NCBI RefSeq assembly: GCF_011050415.1
Contig: NZ_DRFS01000023.1
Coordinates: 1-64,000 of the forward strand
Length of the DNA stretch: 64,000 nt
Source: Halomonas sp.
GTDB lineage: Bacteria; Pseudomonadota; Gammaproteobacteria; Pseudomonadales; Halomonadaceae
Reading direction: 5' to 3'
Position 1 is the first letter of the stretch; each line of letters starts with the position of its first letter. This document shows, in pieces, positions 31,273 through 42,359 of this stretch. Position numbers and translations under genes: made by a program. Under the pieces are notes generated by a model that saw only the letters and a program-made list of their open reading frames with translations, was not told the DNA's origin and made no database searches.

Positions 31273-33267
31273 ATGAAAAAAACACTGACATGGATTACAT
31301 GGCTGTCGTTGAGTGCCGTAAGTCCTATCGCGCTAGCCGTGGGACTTGGGCAAGCGACGGTCAGCTCGTATCTGGATACGCCTTTGGAAGCTGCGATTCC
31401 GTTGCTGGAAAGCAGTGACTATGCGTTAAGAGATATCCGTGTCAGCGTTGCCGACCAGTCAGATTTTGCCGCTGCAGGGCTTGAGTGGAACCCGCTGGCG
31501 GCGGGTGTCCGTGCTCAAGTGGTGGAATATCAAGGGCGCCGCCAGGTGCGTCTGAGTTCCGGCCAAGCCATGCAGGATCCGTGGCTTGATCTGCTGCTCA
31601 CACTTGAGTACCCGGGGGGGCAGCAGTTTAGCGATGTTACCCTGCTGTTTGATCCCCAAGACTACGCGGACAACGATACGCAACGTCAGCCCCAAAGCTT
31701 TGTGCCTGCTACCGTCAACAATACTCGTCCACCTTCAGTGGCTGAGCCCATTGCTCCTGCCGCAATGCCGCCGCGCGCCAGTGAAAGTGGTAATGCCAAT
31801 AGCAGGGGTGATAACACAGCTTATGTTGGCAGTGGCGATACACTATGGGGCGTCGCCGAGCGTGTTAAACCAGCAGAGGTGAGCGTCCAGCAAATGATGG
31901 TGGCGCTGCTGGAAGCTAATCCCAGCGTTTTTCCATCGGGCAATATTCATGGCATGCGTGCAGGGCAAACGCTTGATGTGCCTGATACGCAACGTGTACT
32001 GGCGCGCTCCCGCGCAGACGCTGCAGCGGCCATTCAAGCGATGAATGAAGCTTGGCGGGCGCGCCGCAATGGCTCCCCTCAAGCGGTACCGCTACCTGAA
32101 GTGGCGAGAGCCACTGTTTCTGAGGCCTCACTAGAGGTTGCTCAAACGCTAAGCGCAGGCGAACCGAGCGAAACGGATGACATTACACCGCAAGAGAGCG
32201 ACGAGCCCGACGCATTAAGCCGTGCTGAGCTAACCGAGCAGTTGCGTATAAGCCAGGTCACGCTTCAGCAGATGATTGAAGAGCGTGAGCTGATGCGTGC
32301 CGAGCTTGATGCCCTGCGTGGCGAAGTGGCTTCACTCACTCAAGCATTAAGTGATGCGTTGGCTGCCCAGCAACAAGCGCAAGATCAGGCCCAAACGCCA
32401 TTAGCGGCCAGTATCGGTGAGGCGGATAATCAGAGCCTGAGTGGGTTAATTGCACGTTACCAATGGCCCTTAGCCGCCGCCGCTATTGCGCTGCTAATAG
32501 GGCTGCTGGTTTGGCTACGTAAGCGCCGGGAAGCGATCTGGGAGACCGGCTCTTTTGCTGAGCCGGTGATTCGTACTACCCCTTCACCTAGTGTACGACC
32601 TATGGCGGTTTCTGAAGTAGCAGAGAAGCCTTTGCCAGAAGCGGCTGAATTTAAAGCCACATCAGAAACGGCTGAATTTCAGGTCGAAATGGAAGCGGAA
32701 GCGGAAGACAAAAAAGTTAACGACATATTCCCTCAAGCAATCGAAGAGCCACAGAACCACCAAGCGTCCCCATCAGCAGCTGAGCCGACCATTGACGAGT
32801 CTTCTCGCTTTGAGAAGAGCCAAGCGGCAGGCTTGGCTGAGCAGGGACGGCAACGGCGGCTAGGATTACAAGTGATGGATGTTGATCATGTTGATACCGT
32901 ATCACTCTCTCCCCCGGCTGACTCCCAATCTATGCGCCAATTACTTGATACTATCTCTCAATCTGCGCTTCCCCCGTCTGTCAGTGAAGAGCCGCTAGCG
33001 CCCAGCGCTACATTGTCGACGACAACGGATAGTCATTTTATCGATTATCACCCGCCTAGCTTGGCGGGCTCTTCAAGAGGCGAGGAGACCTTGCGTGCCG
33101 AAACGCCCATGCAGCCAACGGTGGAGTTTGCATCTGAGAAGCGTGCACTCGCCGAGGCGCCGGTAAGAAAGCCGCGCAGGCCGATTGAGGAAGAGTGGGA
33201 AATTGAAGAGGTAGCATTCAAGCCGCGGGGCCGGGATAATAGCGGTCCTCCAAAATCTTCAAAATGA
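31273..33267 (+). CDS. fimV-like: Short FimV-like pole/peptidoglycan protein
   Basis: 664 residues. Signal peptide 1-22 ends ALA; then the FimV N-terminal motif LGQATVSSYLDTPLEAAIPL. LysM domain at about 177-235 (YVGSGDTLWGVAERV, HGMRAGQTLDVPD). A coiled coil (about 320-370) precedes one membrane span (about 398-415, AAAIALLIGLLVWLRKRR), and the cytoplasmic tail is acidic and low-complexity. The C-terminal FimV TPR domain seen in Pseudomonas FimV is absent. Gene order matches fimV in Pseudomonas. Probably links cell wall binding at the pole to cytoplasmic partners. Confidence 0.8.
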   Translation: MKKTLTWITWLSLSAVSPIALAVGLGQATVSSYLDTPLEAAIPLLESSDYALRDIRVSVADQSDFAAAGLEWNPLAAGVRAQVVEYQGRRQVRLSSGQAMQDPWLDLLLTLEYPGGQQFSDVTLLFDPQDYADNDTQRQPQSFVPATVNNTRPPSVAEPIAPAAMPPRASESGNANSRGDNTAYVGSGDTLWGVAERVKPAEVSVQQMMVALLEANPSVFPSGNIHGMRAGQTLDVPDTQRVLARSRADAAAAIQAMNEAWRARRNGSPQAVPLPEVARATVSEASLEVAQTLSAGEPSETDDITPQESDEPDALSRAELTEQLRISQVTLQQMIEERELMRAELDALRGEVASLTQALSDALAAQQQAQDQAQTPLAASIGEADNQSLSGLIARYQWPLAAAAIALLIGLLVWLRKRREAIWETGSFAEPVIRTTPSPSVRPMAVSEVAEKPLPEAAEFKATSETAEFQVEMEAEAEDKKVNDIFPQAIEEPQNHQASPSAAEPTIDESSRFEKSQAAGLAEQGRQRRLGLQVMDVDHVDTVSLSPPADSQSMRQLLDTISQSALPPSVSEEPLAPSATLSTTTDSHFIDYHPPSLAGSSRGEETLRAETPMQPTVEFASEKRALAEAPVRKPRRPIEEEWEIEEVAFKPRGRDNSGPPKSSK

Positions 33268-33276
33268 TGTGGCTTG

Positions 33277-34215
33277 ATGACGCTGTTCTATCACTTAGAT
33301 GAGAAAATACCGCTAACCGGGCGCTTAGCCATGGGCATTGAGTACGACGGAACCCATTATTGTGGCTTTCAGCGCCTGAAGCACGCCGCCTCTGTGCAGG
33401 CATCACTTGAAGATGCCCTGAGCAAGGTGGCCAACGAGCCTATTAGGGTTCACGCCAGCGGTCGCACCGACTCTGGTGTGCACGCAACGCGGCAAGTTGT
33501 GCATTTTGACCCGTCTGCAAAGCGTTCAGAAAAAGCCTGGATATTTGGTGCCAATACGAATTTGCCAAAGGACATTGCCGTTCGCTGGGTCAAACCAGTG
33601 GGCGATGACTTTCATTCCCGCTTGTGTGCACTAGGCCGCCGCTACCGCTATGTGTTTTTGAATCAATTAAGTCGCCCAGTATTGGAGCGTGCCAATGCCA
33701 CTTGGTGCCGTGACCCTTTGGATGCCGGAGCCATGCATCGGGCCGCCCAAGCGCTAGTTGGCGAGCACGATTTTTCCAGTTTTCGTGCCGCAGGCTGCCA
33801 ATCCAAAACTCCCTGGCGACATATGCATTTTGTTGATGTGAAACGCTACGGCCAGTTAGTTGTCATTGATATTCAAGGTAACGCTTTTCTACATCATATG
33901 ATTCGCAACATTGCTGGCGCACTGGTGAGCGTTGGGCGAGGCGCGCAAAGTGAAGCGTATATTAGAGAGCTGTTGGCGCTTAAAAACCGCCGTAAAGGTG
34001 ACGTTACGGCACCTGCCTTTGGGCTGCATTTTGTCGATTCAATTTACGATGAGCGTTTTGACTTGCCTAAGGAGCCGCTAGGGCCACACCTTCTCTCGTT
34101 TACAGGTGAGTGGACGGGTGAGCGTGAGCTTCCCGATACGCCTCGGGTAGCTTATCGCCGTACCCGCTCATTGAGTGAGATGTACGCTAACCCTGCACAG
34201 GATGCATCGCTATGA
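33277..34215 (+). CDS. truA: tRNA pseudouridine synthase A
   Basis: 312 residues from ATG 33277; a later Met before GIEYDGTHYCGFQ (33331) is an alternative. GRTDSGVHA contains the catalytic Asp; modifies U38-40 of tRNA anticodon arms. The C-terminus extends about 40 residues past the usual end. Overlaps trpF by four bases (ATGA), indicating cotranscription. Confidence 0.95.
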   Translation: MTLFYHLDEKIPLTGRLAMGIEYDGTHYCGFQRLKHAASVQASLEDALSKVANEPIRVHASGRTDSGVHATRQVVHFDPSAKRSEKAWIFGANTNLPKDIAVRWVKPVGDDFHSRLCALGRRYRYVFLNQLSRPVLERANATWCRDPLDAGAMHRAAQALVGEHDFSSFRAAGCQSKTPWRHMHFVDVKRYGQLVVIDIQGNAFLHHMIRNIAGALVSVGRGAQSEAYIRELLALKNRRKGDVTAPAFGLHFVDSIYDERFDLPKEPLGPHLLSFTGEWTGERELPDTPRVAYRRTRSLSEMYANPAQDASL

Positions 34216-34844
34216 GTGAGCAGCGCCGTACACGAATCAAATTTTGTGGCTTTACTCGCCCTGACGATATCGATCACGCCGTCGCATTAGGAGTGGACGC
34301 GTTAGGTTTCGTTATGTGGCCGAAAAGTGCTCGTAGTGTGGACATCGAACAACTGGCAGCGCTCTCTGCCCGGGTGCCTGCGTTTGTGACTAGGGTGGGG
34401 CTATTTGTCGACCAGCCCGCTGAGCTGATTGAGCGCTGCTTGCCCTATCTGGATATGCTTCAGTTCCATGGTAATGAAACGCCGTCGGCGTGCCAGCAAT
34501 ATTCTCTACCGTGGATGAAGGCGTTGCGAATGCGCGATGAGATAGATTTGGCCCATGAAGCGCAGCGCTATCATCAGGCCCAAGCGCTCCTGCTAGATGC
34601 CTACCGTCCGGGCACACCAGGCGGTACGGGAGAGACTTTTGATTGGTCGAGAATCCCCGCAGATCTTACAAAACCTGTTATCCTGGCAGGTGGGTTGACC
34701 GTTGATAATATTGCAGAGGCTGTGCGCCAAGTGGGCCCCTATGCGGTTGATGTGTCAGGCGGTATTGAAGCCTCTCACGGCTACAAGGATGGTGGCAAGA
34801 TGGCCTCTTTTGTTCGCCATGTGGCGTTAGCCGACGCCCGTTAA
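34212..34844 (+). CDS. trpF: Phosphoribosylanthranilate isomerase
   Basis: 210 residues. RIKFCGFTRPDDIDHAVALG and LDAYRPGTPGGTGETFDWS plus VDVSGGIEASHGYKD are diagnostic of TrpF, a TIM barrel performing an Amadori rearrangement in tryptophan synthesis. The usual KICG is KFCG here. Overlaps truA; followed by trpB after 91 bases. Confidence 0.95.
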   Translation: MSEQRRTRIKFCGFTRPDDIDHAVALGVDALGFVMWPKSARSVDIEQLAALSARVPAFVTRVGLFVDQPAELIERCLPYLDMLQFHGNETPSACQQYSLPWMKALRMRDEIDLAHEAQRYHQAQALLLDAYRPGTPGGTGETFDWSRIPADLTKPVILAGGLTVDNIAEAVRQVGPYAVDVSGGIEASHGYKDGGKMASFVRHVALADAR

Positions 34845-34935
34845 ATTACATCGCGTAGCTTATATATCTGTCGAGCTGCGTTTTATTTAGATCATTAAAT
34901 GTTTGCCTGTTCTGGCGATCTAGTGAGGTATCACT

Positions 34936-36174
34936 GTGACTGTTTCTGGAACTGTTTCGAAAACCAAGTTCAGCGACCTGACCCGAATGCCGGATGCGCG
35001 TGGCCATTTTGGCCCCTACGGTGGCCGGTTTGTGTCAGAAACCCTCAGCTTTGCATTGGAAGAGCTGGAAAAAACCTATTTCAGCTTACGTGATGACCCC
35101 GACTTTCAAGCCGAGTTTGATTATGACCTTGCCCACTATGTGGGCAGGCCTTCACCGCTTTATCACGCCAAACGCTGGTCGGAGAGCCTGGGTGGCGCGC
35201 AGATTTGGTTAAAACGGGAAGACCTGAATCACACGGGTGCCCACAAGGTAAACAACACCATTGGACAGGCGCTGCTGGCAAAAAAAACCGGTAAGCCACG
35301 GATTATTGCTGAAACCGGTGCGGGCCAGCATGGCGTGGCTTCAGCCACGGTTGCCGCGCGCCTGGGACTTGAGTGTGATGTCTATATGGGCGCGGAGGAT
35401 GTTCAGCGCCAGAAGCTGAACGTTTACCGCATGCGCCTGTTGGGCGCCCGGGTTATTCCCGTTGAGTCCGGTACGCGTACCCTTAAAGATGCCATGAATG
35501 AAGCACTGCGCGACTGGGTAACCAACGTTGATAACACTTTCTATATCATTGGCACGGTAGCAGGCCCGCATCCTTATCCGCTGCTGGTGCGTGATTTCAA
35601 CGCCGTAGTGGGTCGTGAAGCGCGTCGCCAATCGTTGGAGCAGATCGGTCGTCTACCCGATGCGTTGATTGCCTGCGTGGGCGGTGGTTCTAATGCCTTG
35701 GGCCTATTCTATCCATTCGTTGAAGATGACGAAGTTGCCATGTACGGCGTTGAAGCCGGCGGCGATGGCGTGGAAACAGGGCGACATGCAGCGCCGCTGG
35801 CGTCTAATGCACCGCGGGGCGTATTGCACGGCAACCGTACCTATTTGATGTCAGATGAGGCGGGGCAAGTGTCTGACACGCACTCCATTTCAGCTGGCCT
35901 GGACTACCCCGGTGTAGGTCCTGAGCATGCGCTTTGGAAAGATGTGGGGCGGGTCGAGTACGTGACGGCTAACGATAAAGAAGTCCTAGACGCCTTCCGT
36001 GAGTTGACCCGAATGGAGGGTATTATGCCCGCCCTTGAGTCGGCGCATGCACTGGCCCATGCCAAAGTATTGGCGCCCACTATGCGGACAGACCAGCACA
36101 TTGTGGTCAACCTTTCCGGACGTGGTGATAAAGACATCATGACCGTGGCCAAGATTGACGGCATAGAATTTTAA
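34936..36174 (+). CDS. trpB: Tryptophan synthase beta chain
   Basis: 412 residues from GTG 34936. [19 protein letters not shown] includes the PLP Lys; [13 protein letters not shown] binds the PLP phosphate. Condenses indole with serine. The N-terminal extension of about 20 residues before [11 protein letters not shown] is slightly long. AGTGAGGTATCACT precedes the start. Only 23 bases from trpA. Confidence 0.97.
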   Translation: MTVSGTVSKTKFSDLTRMPDARGHFGPYGGRFVSETLSFALEELEKTYFSLRDDPDFQAEFDYDLAHYVGRPSPLYHAKRWSESLGGAQIWLKREDLNHTGAHKVNNTIGQALLAKKTGKPRIIAETGAGQHGVASATVAARLGLECDVYMGAEDVQRQKLNVYRMRLLGARVIPVESGTRTLKDAMNEALRDWVTNVDNTFYIIGTVAGPHPYPLLVRDFNAVVGREARRQSLEQIGRLPDALIACVGGGSNALGLFYPFVEDDEVAMYGVEAGGDGVETGRHAAPLASNAPRGVLHGNRTYLMSDEAGQVSDTHSISAGLDYPGVGPEHALWKDVGRVEYVTANDKEVLDAFRELTRMEGIMPALESAHALAHAKVLAPTMRTDQHIVVNLSGRGDKDIMTVAKIDGIEF

Positions 36175-36197
36175 GGGCAGCTTTTTTAAGGGCGAGC

Positions 36198-37001
36198 ATG
36201 AATCGTATTGATCAGCGTTTTCAGGAACTTAAGCAGCAGGGCCGTAAGGCTTTGATTCCCTATATCACCGCAGGGGATCCCGCGCCGCAATATACGGTAG
36301 GCTTTATGCATGCACTGGTGGAAGCCGGTGCCGACATAATTGAACTCGGCGTGCCGTTTTCTGATCCTATGGCGGATGGTCCGGTAATTCAAAAAGCCTG
36401 TGAGCGTGCATTAAAGCAGGGCACGCGGCTGGTTGACCTCATACAGATGGTCAAAGAGTTCCGTCAAACCGATGCCACTACCCCTGTTGTCTTGATGGGT
36501 TACTTAAATCCGATTGAGCGGATTGGCTACGAGAATTTTGCCGACCAAGCCGCTAGTGTTGGTGTTGATGGCGTGCTAATTGTTGATATGCCGCCTGAAG
36601 AGGCTGATGAGATTGGGCCGCTGCTAAAATCACGTGATTTAGCAGCGATTTTTCTCGTTGCGCCTACCACTTCTAACGAGCGTGCCGCTACAATATGCGC
36701 CCACGGTGAAGGCTACCTCTATTATGTATCGCTGAAAGGCGTTACCGGAGCTGCCACCTTAAACGCTGACGATGTGGCCGAACATTTGGCACCGCTGCGT
36801 GGAATGACTGATTTGCCGCTCTGTGTTGGTTTCGGCATTCGCGACGGTGCGACCGCCGCAGAAGTGGCCAAAGTTGCCGATGGTGTGATTGTCGGCAGTG
36901 CACTGGTCAACCGCATAGCCGAGAGCGTAGAGGCACCGGAAACCATCGCGGGCCAATTGAAAAGTGTATTAGCAGAAATGCGTACGGCGATGGATGCCTA
37001 A
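36198..37001 (+). CDS. trpA: Tryptophan synthase alpha chain
   Basis: 267 residues. [11 protein letters not shown], catalytic Glu in [19 protein letters not shown] and Asp in [13 protein letters not shown] are visible; cleaves indole-3-glycerol phosphate and channels indole to TrpB. Followed by accD after 94 bases. Confidence 0.97.
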   Translation: MNRIDQRFQELKQQGRKALIPYITAGDPAPQYTVGFMHALVEAGADIIELGVPFSDPMADGPVIQKACERALKQGTRLVDLIQMVKEFRQTDATTPVVLMGYLNPIERIGYENFADQAASVGVDGVLIVDMPPEEADEIGPLLKSRDLAAIFLVAPTTSNERAATICAHGEGYLYYVSLKGVTGAATLNADDVAEHLAPLRGMTDLPLCVGFGIRDGATAAEVAKVADGVIVGSALVNRIAESVEAPETIAGQLKSVLAEMRTAMDA

Positions 37002-37095
37002 AGCGGAATGCTTTATCGCCTATACTGAATAGATTGACGACACTCATCAAGCTTGGTTTTGCCAGGCATTGACGTAAAACGGAAGCCTTTTTGAT

Positions 37096-38115
37096 ATGAG
37101 CTGGTTAGACAAGATCGTGCCCTCAATGGGTCGTATCCAGCGTAAAGACCGTCGCGCCAGTGTGCCCGACGGCCTCTGGCGTAAATGTCCCAAGTGCGAA
37201 GCGGTTCTCTACCTTCCTGAGTTAGAGAAACACAATAGCGTCTGCCCTAAGTGCGATCATCATCTACGCTTAACGGCGCGTAAACGCTTGGACTGGTTCT
37301 TGGATAAAGCAGGACGCGAAGAGATCGCAGCGGAAATCGAACCTAATGATCGATTAAAGTTTCGTGACTCCAAGAAATACAAAGACCGCCTGACCGCGGC
37401 GCAAAAAGATACCGGCGAGAAAGATGCGCTGGTAGCCATGCGCGGCGAGTTGGATGGTTTACCTGTGGTGGCGGTTGCCTTTGAGTTCACCTTTATGGGC
37501 GGCTCTATGGGCGCGGTGGTCGGCGAGAAGTTTGTTCGCGCAGCGACCTTAGCGCTGGAAGAGAATATTCCGCTGGTGTGCTTTGCTGCCTCAGGTGGCG
37601 CGCGCATGCAGGAAGCGCTTTTCTCGCTGATGCAGATGGCTAAAACATCAGCCGCGCTTGAGAAGCTTAAGCAAGAAGGTGTGCCGTATATTTCAGTGCT
37701 GACAGACCCCGTATTTGGTGGTGTTTCAGCGTCGCTGGCCATGCTGGGTGATTTGAATATCGCTGAACCCAATGCCTTGATTGGTTTCGCTGGCCCAAGG
37801 GTCATTGAGCAGACCGTGCGTGAAACCTTGCCTGAAGGCTTTCAGCGCAGTGAGTTTCTGCTTGAGCACGGCACTGTCGACATGATTGTGCACCGTCATG
37901 AAATGCGAGCGCGCGTTGGCAGCATTTTGCGCAAGCTAACACATCACGATGCTGTGATTGATAGTTCGCTGGACGTTGTAGAAGCAGATGTGGCTGAGCC
38001 TATCGTTGAAGAGGCCGCATTGGCAGACGCAGCTGAGACGACGTTGAACACGGCAGAAACGTCACAGACTGGCACCACAACCGCTAAGAGTGACGACCAT
38101 TCGCGCAATGCCTGA
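37096..38115 (+). CDS. accD: Acetyl-CoA carboxylase carboxyltransferase, beta subunit
   Basis: 339 residues. Four-Cys zinc ribbon [14 protein letters not shown]...CPKC near residues 31-54, and the carboxyltransferase core [17 protein letters not shown] and [16 protein letters not shown]. Forms the malonyl-CoA-producing complex with AccA. A C-terminal Ala/Glu/Thr-rich tail of about 45 residues is longer than usual. Its end overlaps the folC start. Confidence 0.97.
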   Translation: MSWLDKIVPSMGRIQRKDRRASVPDGLWRKCPKCEAVLYLPELEKHNSVCPKCDHHLRLTARKRLDWFLDKAGREEIAAEIEPNDRLKFRDSKKYKDRLTAAQKDTGEKDALVAMRGELDGLPVVAVAFEFTFMGGSMGAVVGEKFVRAATLALEENIPLVCFAASGGARMQEALFSLMQMAKTSAALEKLKQEGVPYISVLTDPVFGGVSASLAMLGDLNIAEPNALIGFAGPRVIEQTVRETLPEGFQRSEFLLEHGTVDMIVHRHEMRARVGSILRKLTHHDAVIDSSLDVVEADVAEPIVEEAALADAAETTLNTAETSQTGTTTAKSDDHSRNA

Positions 38116-39466
38116 GTCTCTGGAACCACACCCTTCGCTGGCGCATTCATTGCCGAGCTACACGTTGCAACAGTGGCTCCAGCACTTGGAAACGTTGCAT
38201 CCGGTCGGAATCGACATGGGACTGGAGCGGGTTTCGCAAGTAGCTAATCGCATGGGGCTGCTTCATGGCCCCATTGCTCCTTGCGTTATTACCGTGGCTG
38301 GCACTAATGGCAAGGGCTCAACCCTTGCCATGATTGATTGTATTGCTCGCGCGCATGGTCAGCGAGTGGGCACTTATACCTCTCCGCACTTGTTGCGCTA
38401 TAACGAGCGCGTCAAAATTGGCGGCCTTGAAGCGGACGATCAACTGCTCGTGCAGGGGTTTGAGCAGGTTGAGCGCGCGCGCTTGCAGGAGCCTGAAATT
38501 AGCCTGACCTATTTTGAAGCAGGCACGCTGTGTGGGCTGTGGTGCTTGGCTAGCGCTGAAATCGACGTGGCGGTGCTTGAGGTAGGGCTTGGCGGTAGGT
38601 TGGATGCGGTCAATATTATTGATGCGGACATTGCGATCGTTACCACTATTGCTCAGGATCACGCTAATTTTCTAGGTACCGACCTTGCACAAATAGGGCG
38701 TGAGAAAGCCGGTATTTTTCGTCCTGGGCGTCCCGCAGTGATGGGGAGTCAACAGTTGCCCGATAGCGTCGCTGAATGTGCGGAAGCTTTAGCGGCACCT
38801 GCCTTTGTATTAGGTAAGCACTTTCAGCGTTTTTCATCGTCTGAAGCATCAGCTGAATGGTGTTGGCAGGGGCAGCAGGCCGATGGTAGCCGTATCGAAA
38901 TTAAGGGGCTGCCTGACCCTGGGTTGCCGATTGATAATGCCGCCACTGCATTACAGGCGCTTGCGCTTACCGGGTTGGCGTTAGAAAAAACCGCTGTTCT
39001 GAACGCGTTGAGTACCGTTCAATTACCGGGGCGCTTACAGCGGATTGGCTCGTGGTGCTTGGATGTAGGCCATAACCCTCATGCCGCTGAATATGTAGCA
39101 AAACATTTGCCTTCACCGCCGACAGGTGGTCGGCAGTGGTGTCTGATCGGTATGTTGAACGATAAAGATATGGAAGGTGTTATAAAAGCATTAGCATCAC
39201 GCATAGACGATTGGATTTGTGTAACGTTGCCTGGTGAACGAGGCTGCCAGGCGAAGGAGTTGTCCCAACGTATTATTGCTCAGGGAGGGCGGGTTCACTT
39301 TTGCGCCGAAACACCAGAAGAAGGTGTCGACTGGTTAGCTAACGTGTTAACGCCCAATGATCGTGTCTTGGCAACCGGGTCGTTCTTTACAGTAGCGGCA
39401 CTGTTAGCTCGGCCACTGCCAACAGGCGTTGCTTCGCTTGATGGAGACGGAAATGAAATACGGTAA
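38108..39466 (+). CDS. folC: Dihydrofolate/folylpolyglutamate synthase
   Basis: 452 residues from ATG 38108 (8 bases inside accD; a GTG at 38090 is also in frame). [16 protein letters not shown]-loop, [26 protein letters not shown] and DVGHNPHAA are FolC motifs. Adds glutamates to folate in the cytoplasm. Overlaps dedD by 14 bases. Confidence 0.95.
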   Translation: MPESLEPHPSLAHSLPSYTLQQWLQHLETLHPVGIDMGLERVSQVANRMGLLHGPIAPCVITVAGTNGKGSTLAMIDCIARAHGQRVGTYTSPHLLRYNERVKIGGLEADDQLLVQGFEQVERARLQEPEISLTYFEAGTLCGLWCLASAEIDVAVLEVGLGGRLDAVNIIDADIAIVTTIAQDHANFLGTDLAQIGREKAGIFRPGRPAVMGSQQLPDSVAECAEALAAPAFVLGKHFQRFSSSEASAEWCWQGQQADGSRIEIKGLPDPGLPIDNAATALQALALTGLALEKTAVLNALSTVQLPGRLQRIGSWCLDVGHNPHAAEYVAKHLPSPPTGGRQWCLIGMLNDKDMEGVIKALASRIDDWICVTLPGERGCQAKELSQRIIAQGGRVHFCAETPEEGVDWLANVLTPNDRVLATGSFFTVAALLARPLPTGVASLDGDGNEIR

Positions 39467-40160
39467 AACGGAACGCATTAGCGGTATTGTCATTCTGCTC
39501 GCGCTACTGGCGATTTTTGTGCCATGGCTGATGAGTGATCCCGCACCGAGAGAAGAGCGCCCGCAACCGAGCTTTATTATAGAGCAGCCGGTGGCGGTGG
39601 AGCGCCGAGACGTTCCTGCGCCTGAACGCCCCGCCTCTATTAATGATCCCATTGTGTCATCAACACCGAGCGATGATGGGGAAGTGGGTCTTGATGCGAT
39701 TGAAGCCACGCCGCGGTTGCCACAAACCGATCAAATAGGTACTTCCAGCGAACCACCCACGACTGCCGAAGCCGCTGGTTCGAGTGAACCTGATGAATCT
39801 GCGACGCCTACCAGTGATCCCATCGCGGATTTGGTGGCAGCCAATAACAGTGCAAGTAGTGGTACTGCGAGCAGTGGAAGCGGTACGAGTGGCTCTGCTC
39901 CAAGTTCACCAAGCCCTTCTTCTAGCGCACAGGGTGAATGGGCGGTACAAGTGGGCAGCTTTGGTGACGCGTCCAACGCCGGTCGGTTGAGTGAGCAGCT
40001 TTCTGGCGAGGGCTTTACTGTCTATCAGCGTCAGCGTGATAACAATATGACCACGGTGTTTGTGGGTCCTTATGCCACTTCTGAAGATGGTGAGGCGGCC
40101 ATGACATCCATTAAAGAGCGAGCCAATGTGCAAGGTCTTCTCGTGCGAGTAAGAGACTAA
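39453..40160 (+). CDS. dedD: SPOR domain cell-division protein (DedD-like)
   Basis: 235 residues from ATG 39453 (GGAGACGGAA upstream; ATG 39441 is possible). Short cytoplasmic segment, one membrane span (ISGIVILLALLAIFVPWLM), a long Pro/Ser/Glu-rich periplasmic linker, and a SPOR domain in the last 75 residues (WAVQVGSFGDASNAGRLSEQ to GLLVRV), which binds denuded septal glycan. Gene place between folC and cvpA is that of dedD in Pseudomonas and E. coli. Confidence 0.9.
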   Translation: MKYGKTERISGIVILLALLAIFVPWLMSDPAPREERPQPSFIIEQPVAVERRDVPAPERPASINDPIVSSTPSDDGEVGLDAIEATPRLPQTDQIGTSSEPPTTAEAAGSSEPDESATPTSDPIADLVAANNSASSGTASSGSGTSGSAPSSPSPSSSAQGEWAVQVGSFGDASNAGRLSEQLSGEGFTVYQRQRDNNMTTVFVGPYATSEDGEAAMTSIKERANVQGLLVRVRD

Positions 40161-40163
40161 ACG

Positions 40164-40712
40164 ATGGCGTTAACCTGGATTGATGCAGTTTTTTTAGCCG
40201 TGCTGGCGTTATCCATGCTGGCAGGCTTTGTACGAGGATTCGTTCGCGAAGCATTGGGTTTAGCTGCTTGGGTCGTCGCACTCATGGTAGCTCGGGTTAT
40301 TGCAGAACCGGTCGCTGAATTGATGAGCGGGTTTATCGAAAGCTCTGATGCCCGGTTAGTACTGGCGTTTGTGCTGGTTATTTTCGCAGTTATCTTGCTG
40401 TGCGGCATTGTTATTCGCTTGGTACATGCAGCGGTTGAGTGGGTAGGTATGGGGCTTTTAAATCGTGTCGCGGGGGCCGCTTTTGGCGTTGCGCGAGGTG
40501 CGGTGATACTGCTCGTTGCAACCGTGCTGATAACGCTCACGCCTTTGTCTGAACTGCAGGCGTGGCAAGAGGCTGAGCTGCGCCCCACCTTTATTCAACT
40601 ACGCGATTGGGCAGTCAGCCAGCTAGATCAATGGGATCGAGAACTGCCTGATGCGCCAGCATCCTTGCGTGATATTTCTTTACCCGAACTTCGTCCTCGC
40701 GAGGGGGCGTAA
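40164..40712 (+). CDS. cvpA: CvpA family inner-membrane protein
   Basis: 182 residues, four hydrophobic spans. WIDAVFLAVLALSMLAGFVR and REALGLAAWVVALMVAR are CvpA-family. Needed for colicin V production in E. coli and for envelope stress or biofilm phenotypes elsewhere. Three bases after dedD; upstream of purF as in many gammaproteobacteria. Confidence 0.93.
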   Translation: MALTWIDAVFLAVLALSMLAGFVRGFVREALGLAAWVVALMVARVIAEPVAELMSGFIESSDARLVLAFVLVIFAVILLCGIVIRLVHAAVEWVGMGLLNRVAGAAFGVARGAVILLVATVLITLTPLSELQAWQEAELRPTFIQLRDWAVSQLDQWDRELPDAPASLRDISLPELRPREGA

Positions 40713-40740
40713 AGGTCAGGTTAAAAGTACTGAGTTACAC

Positions 40741-40760
40741 CAACAGGTATTGACCTGTTG
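40741..40760. promoter_or_regulatory. Perfect inverted repeat between cvpA and purF
   Basis: CAACAGGT and ACCTGTTG flank ATTG. No T-tract; may be an mRNA hairpin or regulator site. It does not look like the E. coli PurR operator. Confidence 0.4.
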
Positions 40761-40826
40761 AACATACGATTCTACGAACGTACGGGCTTGCTTAGGTAAG
40801 CCAGGGCATTAAGCGAGGTAACGTGA

Positions 40827-42347
40827 ATGTGCGGTATAGTGGGCCTTCTGGGCAAGCAGGCGGTAAATCAGGGAATCTATGATGCTCTGACCGTACTTCA
40901 GCATCGTGGCCAGGACGCTGCCGGCATGATGACATGGAGCGAGGGACGCTTCCTACTGCGCAAGAGTAACGGCTTAGTGCGCGATGTCTTTCACACCCGT
41001 CATATGGCTCGCTTAAAAGGGAACTTGGGTATTGGTCACGTGCGTTACCCTACGGCAGGTTCATCCAGTGAAGCTGAGTCTCAGCCCTTTTATGTTAACT
41101 CTCCCTACGGCATTGCGCTGGCGCACAACGGCAACCTGACCAACTCAGAGCAGTTGAAGCAGGAGCTGTTTTCCACCGATTTGCGTCACATCAATACCAG
41201 TTCCGATTCTGAAGTGCTGCTCAACGTGTTTGCCCATGAACTGGGTAAGCAAGGGCTGCACCTGGAAGCGGAAGATATTTTTGATGCCGTGCGCCGTGTG
41301 CATCGTCGCTGCAAAGGTGGCTATGCGTCCGTCGCTATTATTAACGGTTTTGGTATGGTGGCTTTCCGTGACCCCTTCGGTATTCGTCCTGTGGTGTTTG
41401 GCACCCGCGAAGAAGAGAACGGGCAGGCAGTGATGATTGCATCAGAATCCGTCGCGCTGGATGTGGGCGGCTTTGAGCTTGAGCGTGATCTCTCGCCTGG
41501 TGAAGCTATTTTTGTCGATATCGAAGGCAATATACACACCCAGGTTTGTGCTGATCGCCCGCAGCTACGTTCGTGTATTTTTGAGCATGTCTATTTGGCG
41601 CGCCCTGATTCGCTGTTGGACGGTGCCTACGTTTACGGCACCCGTATGCAGATGGGACGCAAGCTGGGCGACCGAATCTTAAATGAGTGGCCGGATCACG
41701 ATATCGATGTGGTTATTCCGATTCCAGATACGTCGCGGACTTCAGCCCTTGAGATGGCGCAGCACCTTGGGGTGACCTATCGCGAAGGGTTTATGAAGAA
41801 CCGCTATATTGGCCGTACCTTTATTATGCCTGGGCAGACCCAGCGTAAAAAATCGGTACGCCAAAAGCTCAATGCCATTGATGTTGAGTTTAAAGGTAAA
41901 AACGTGCTGCTCGTGGATGATTCCATTGTTCGCGGTACGACCTGTAAGCAGATTATTCAGATGGCCCGTGATGCAGGTGCGCGTAAGGTCTATTTTGCTT
42001 CAGCGGCGCCACCGGTGCGTTTCCCCAACGTGTATGGCATTGACATGCCCGCTGCGTCAGAATTAATTGCCCATGGCCGTACCGAGCAGGAAGTGGGTGA
42101 CCTGATTGGCGCTGACCGTATCTTCTATCAGAACCTTGACGATCTGAAGGCGGCCTGCCGAGAAGTGAATCCAGAAATGGAAGAGTTTGATTGCTCGGTG
42201 TTTGACGGTAACTACGTGACCGGTGACATTGATGACGCCTACTTGGCCGCTTTGGAAGCCAGCCGTAATGATTCTGCCAAGGATCAGAGTGCCGGTGACC
42301 ATGCCTTGGTCGATATGCATAATCAGGATGATGACCTGGACGATTAG
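40827..42347 (+). CDS. purF: Amidophosphoribosyltransferase
   Basis: 506 residues. Nucleophile Cys2 after Met (MCGIVG), glutaminase motifs, and the PRPP loop [17 protein letters not shown]. First committed step of purine synthesis. No propeptide, as in E. coli. GAGGTAACGTGA precedes ATG. metZ follows after 12 bases. Confidence 0.97.
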   Translation: MCGIVGLLGKQAVNQGIYDALTVLQHRGQDAAGMMTWSEGRFLLRKSNGLVRDVFHTRHMARLKGNLGIGHVRYPTAGSSSEAESQPFYVNSPYGIALAHNGNLTNSEQLKQELFSTDLRHINTSSDSEVLLNVFAHELGKQGLHLEAEDIFDAVRRVHRRCKGGYASVAIINGFGMVAFRDPFGIRPVVFGTREEENGQAVMIASESVALDVGGFELERDLSPGEAIFVDIEGNIHTQVCADRPQLRSCIFEHVYLARPDSLLDGAYVYGTRMQMGRKLGDRILNEWPDHDIDVVIPIPDTSRTSALEMAQHLGVTYREGFMKNRYIGRTFIMPGQTQRKKSVRQKLNAIDVEFKGKNVLLVDDSIVRGTTCKQIIQMARDAGARKVYFASAAPPVRFPNVYGIDMPAASELIAHGRTEQEVGDLIGADRIFYQNLDDLKAACREVNPEMEEFDCSVFDGNYVTGDIDDAYLAALEASRNDSAKDQSAGDHALVDMHNQDDDLDD

Positions 42348-42359
42348 GAGCTAAGCGTT

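Noticed and set aside
40741..40760. PurR-type operator upstream of purF
   Set aside because: The dyad CAACAGGT/ACCTGTTG does not resemble the E. coli PurR consensus, so it is listed only as an inverted repeat.
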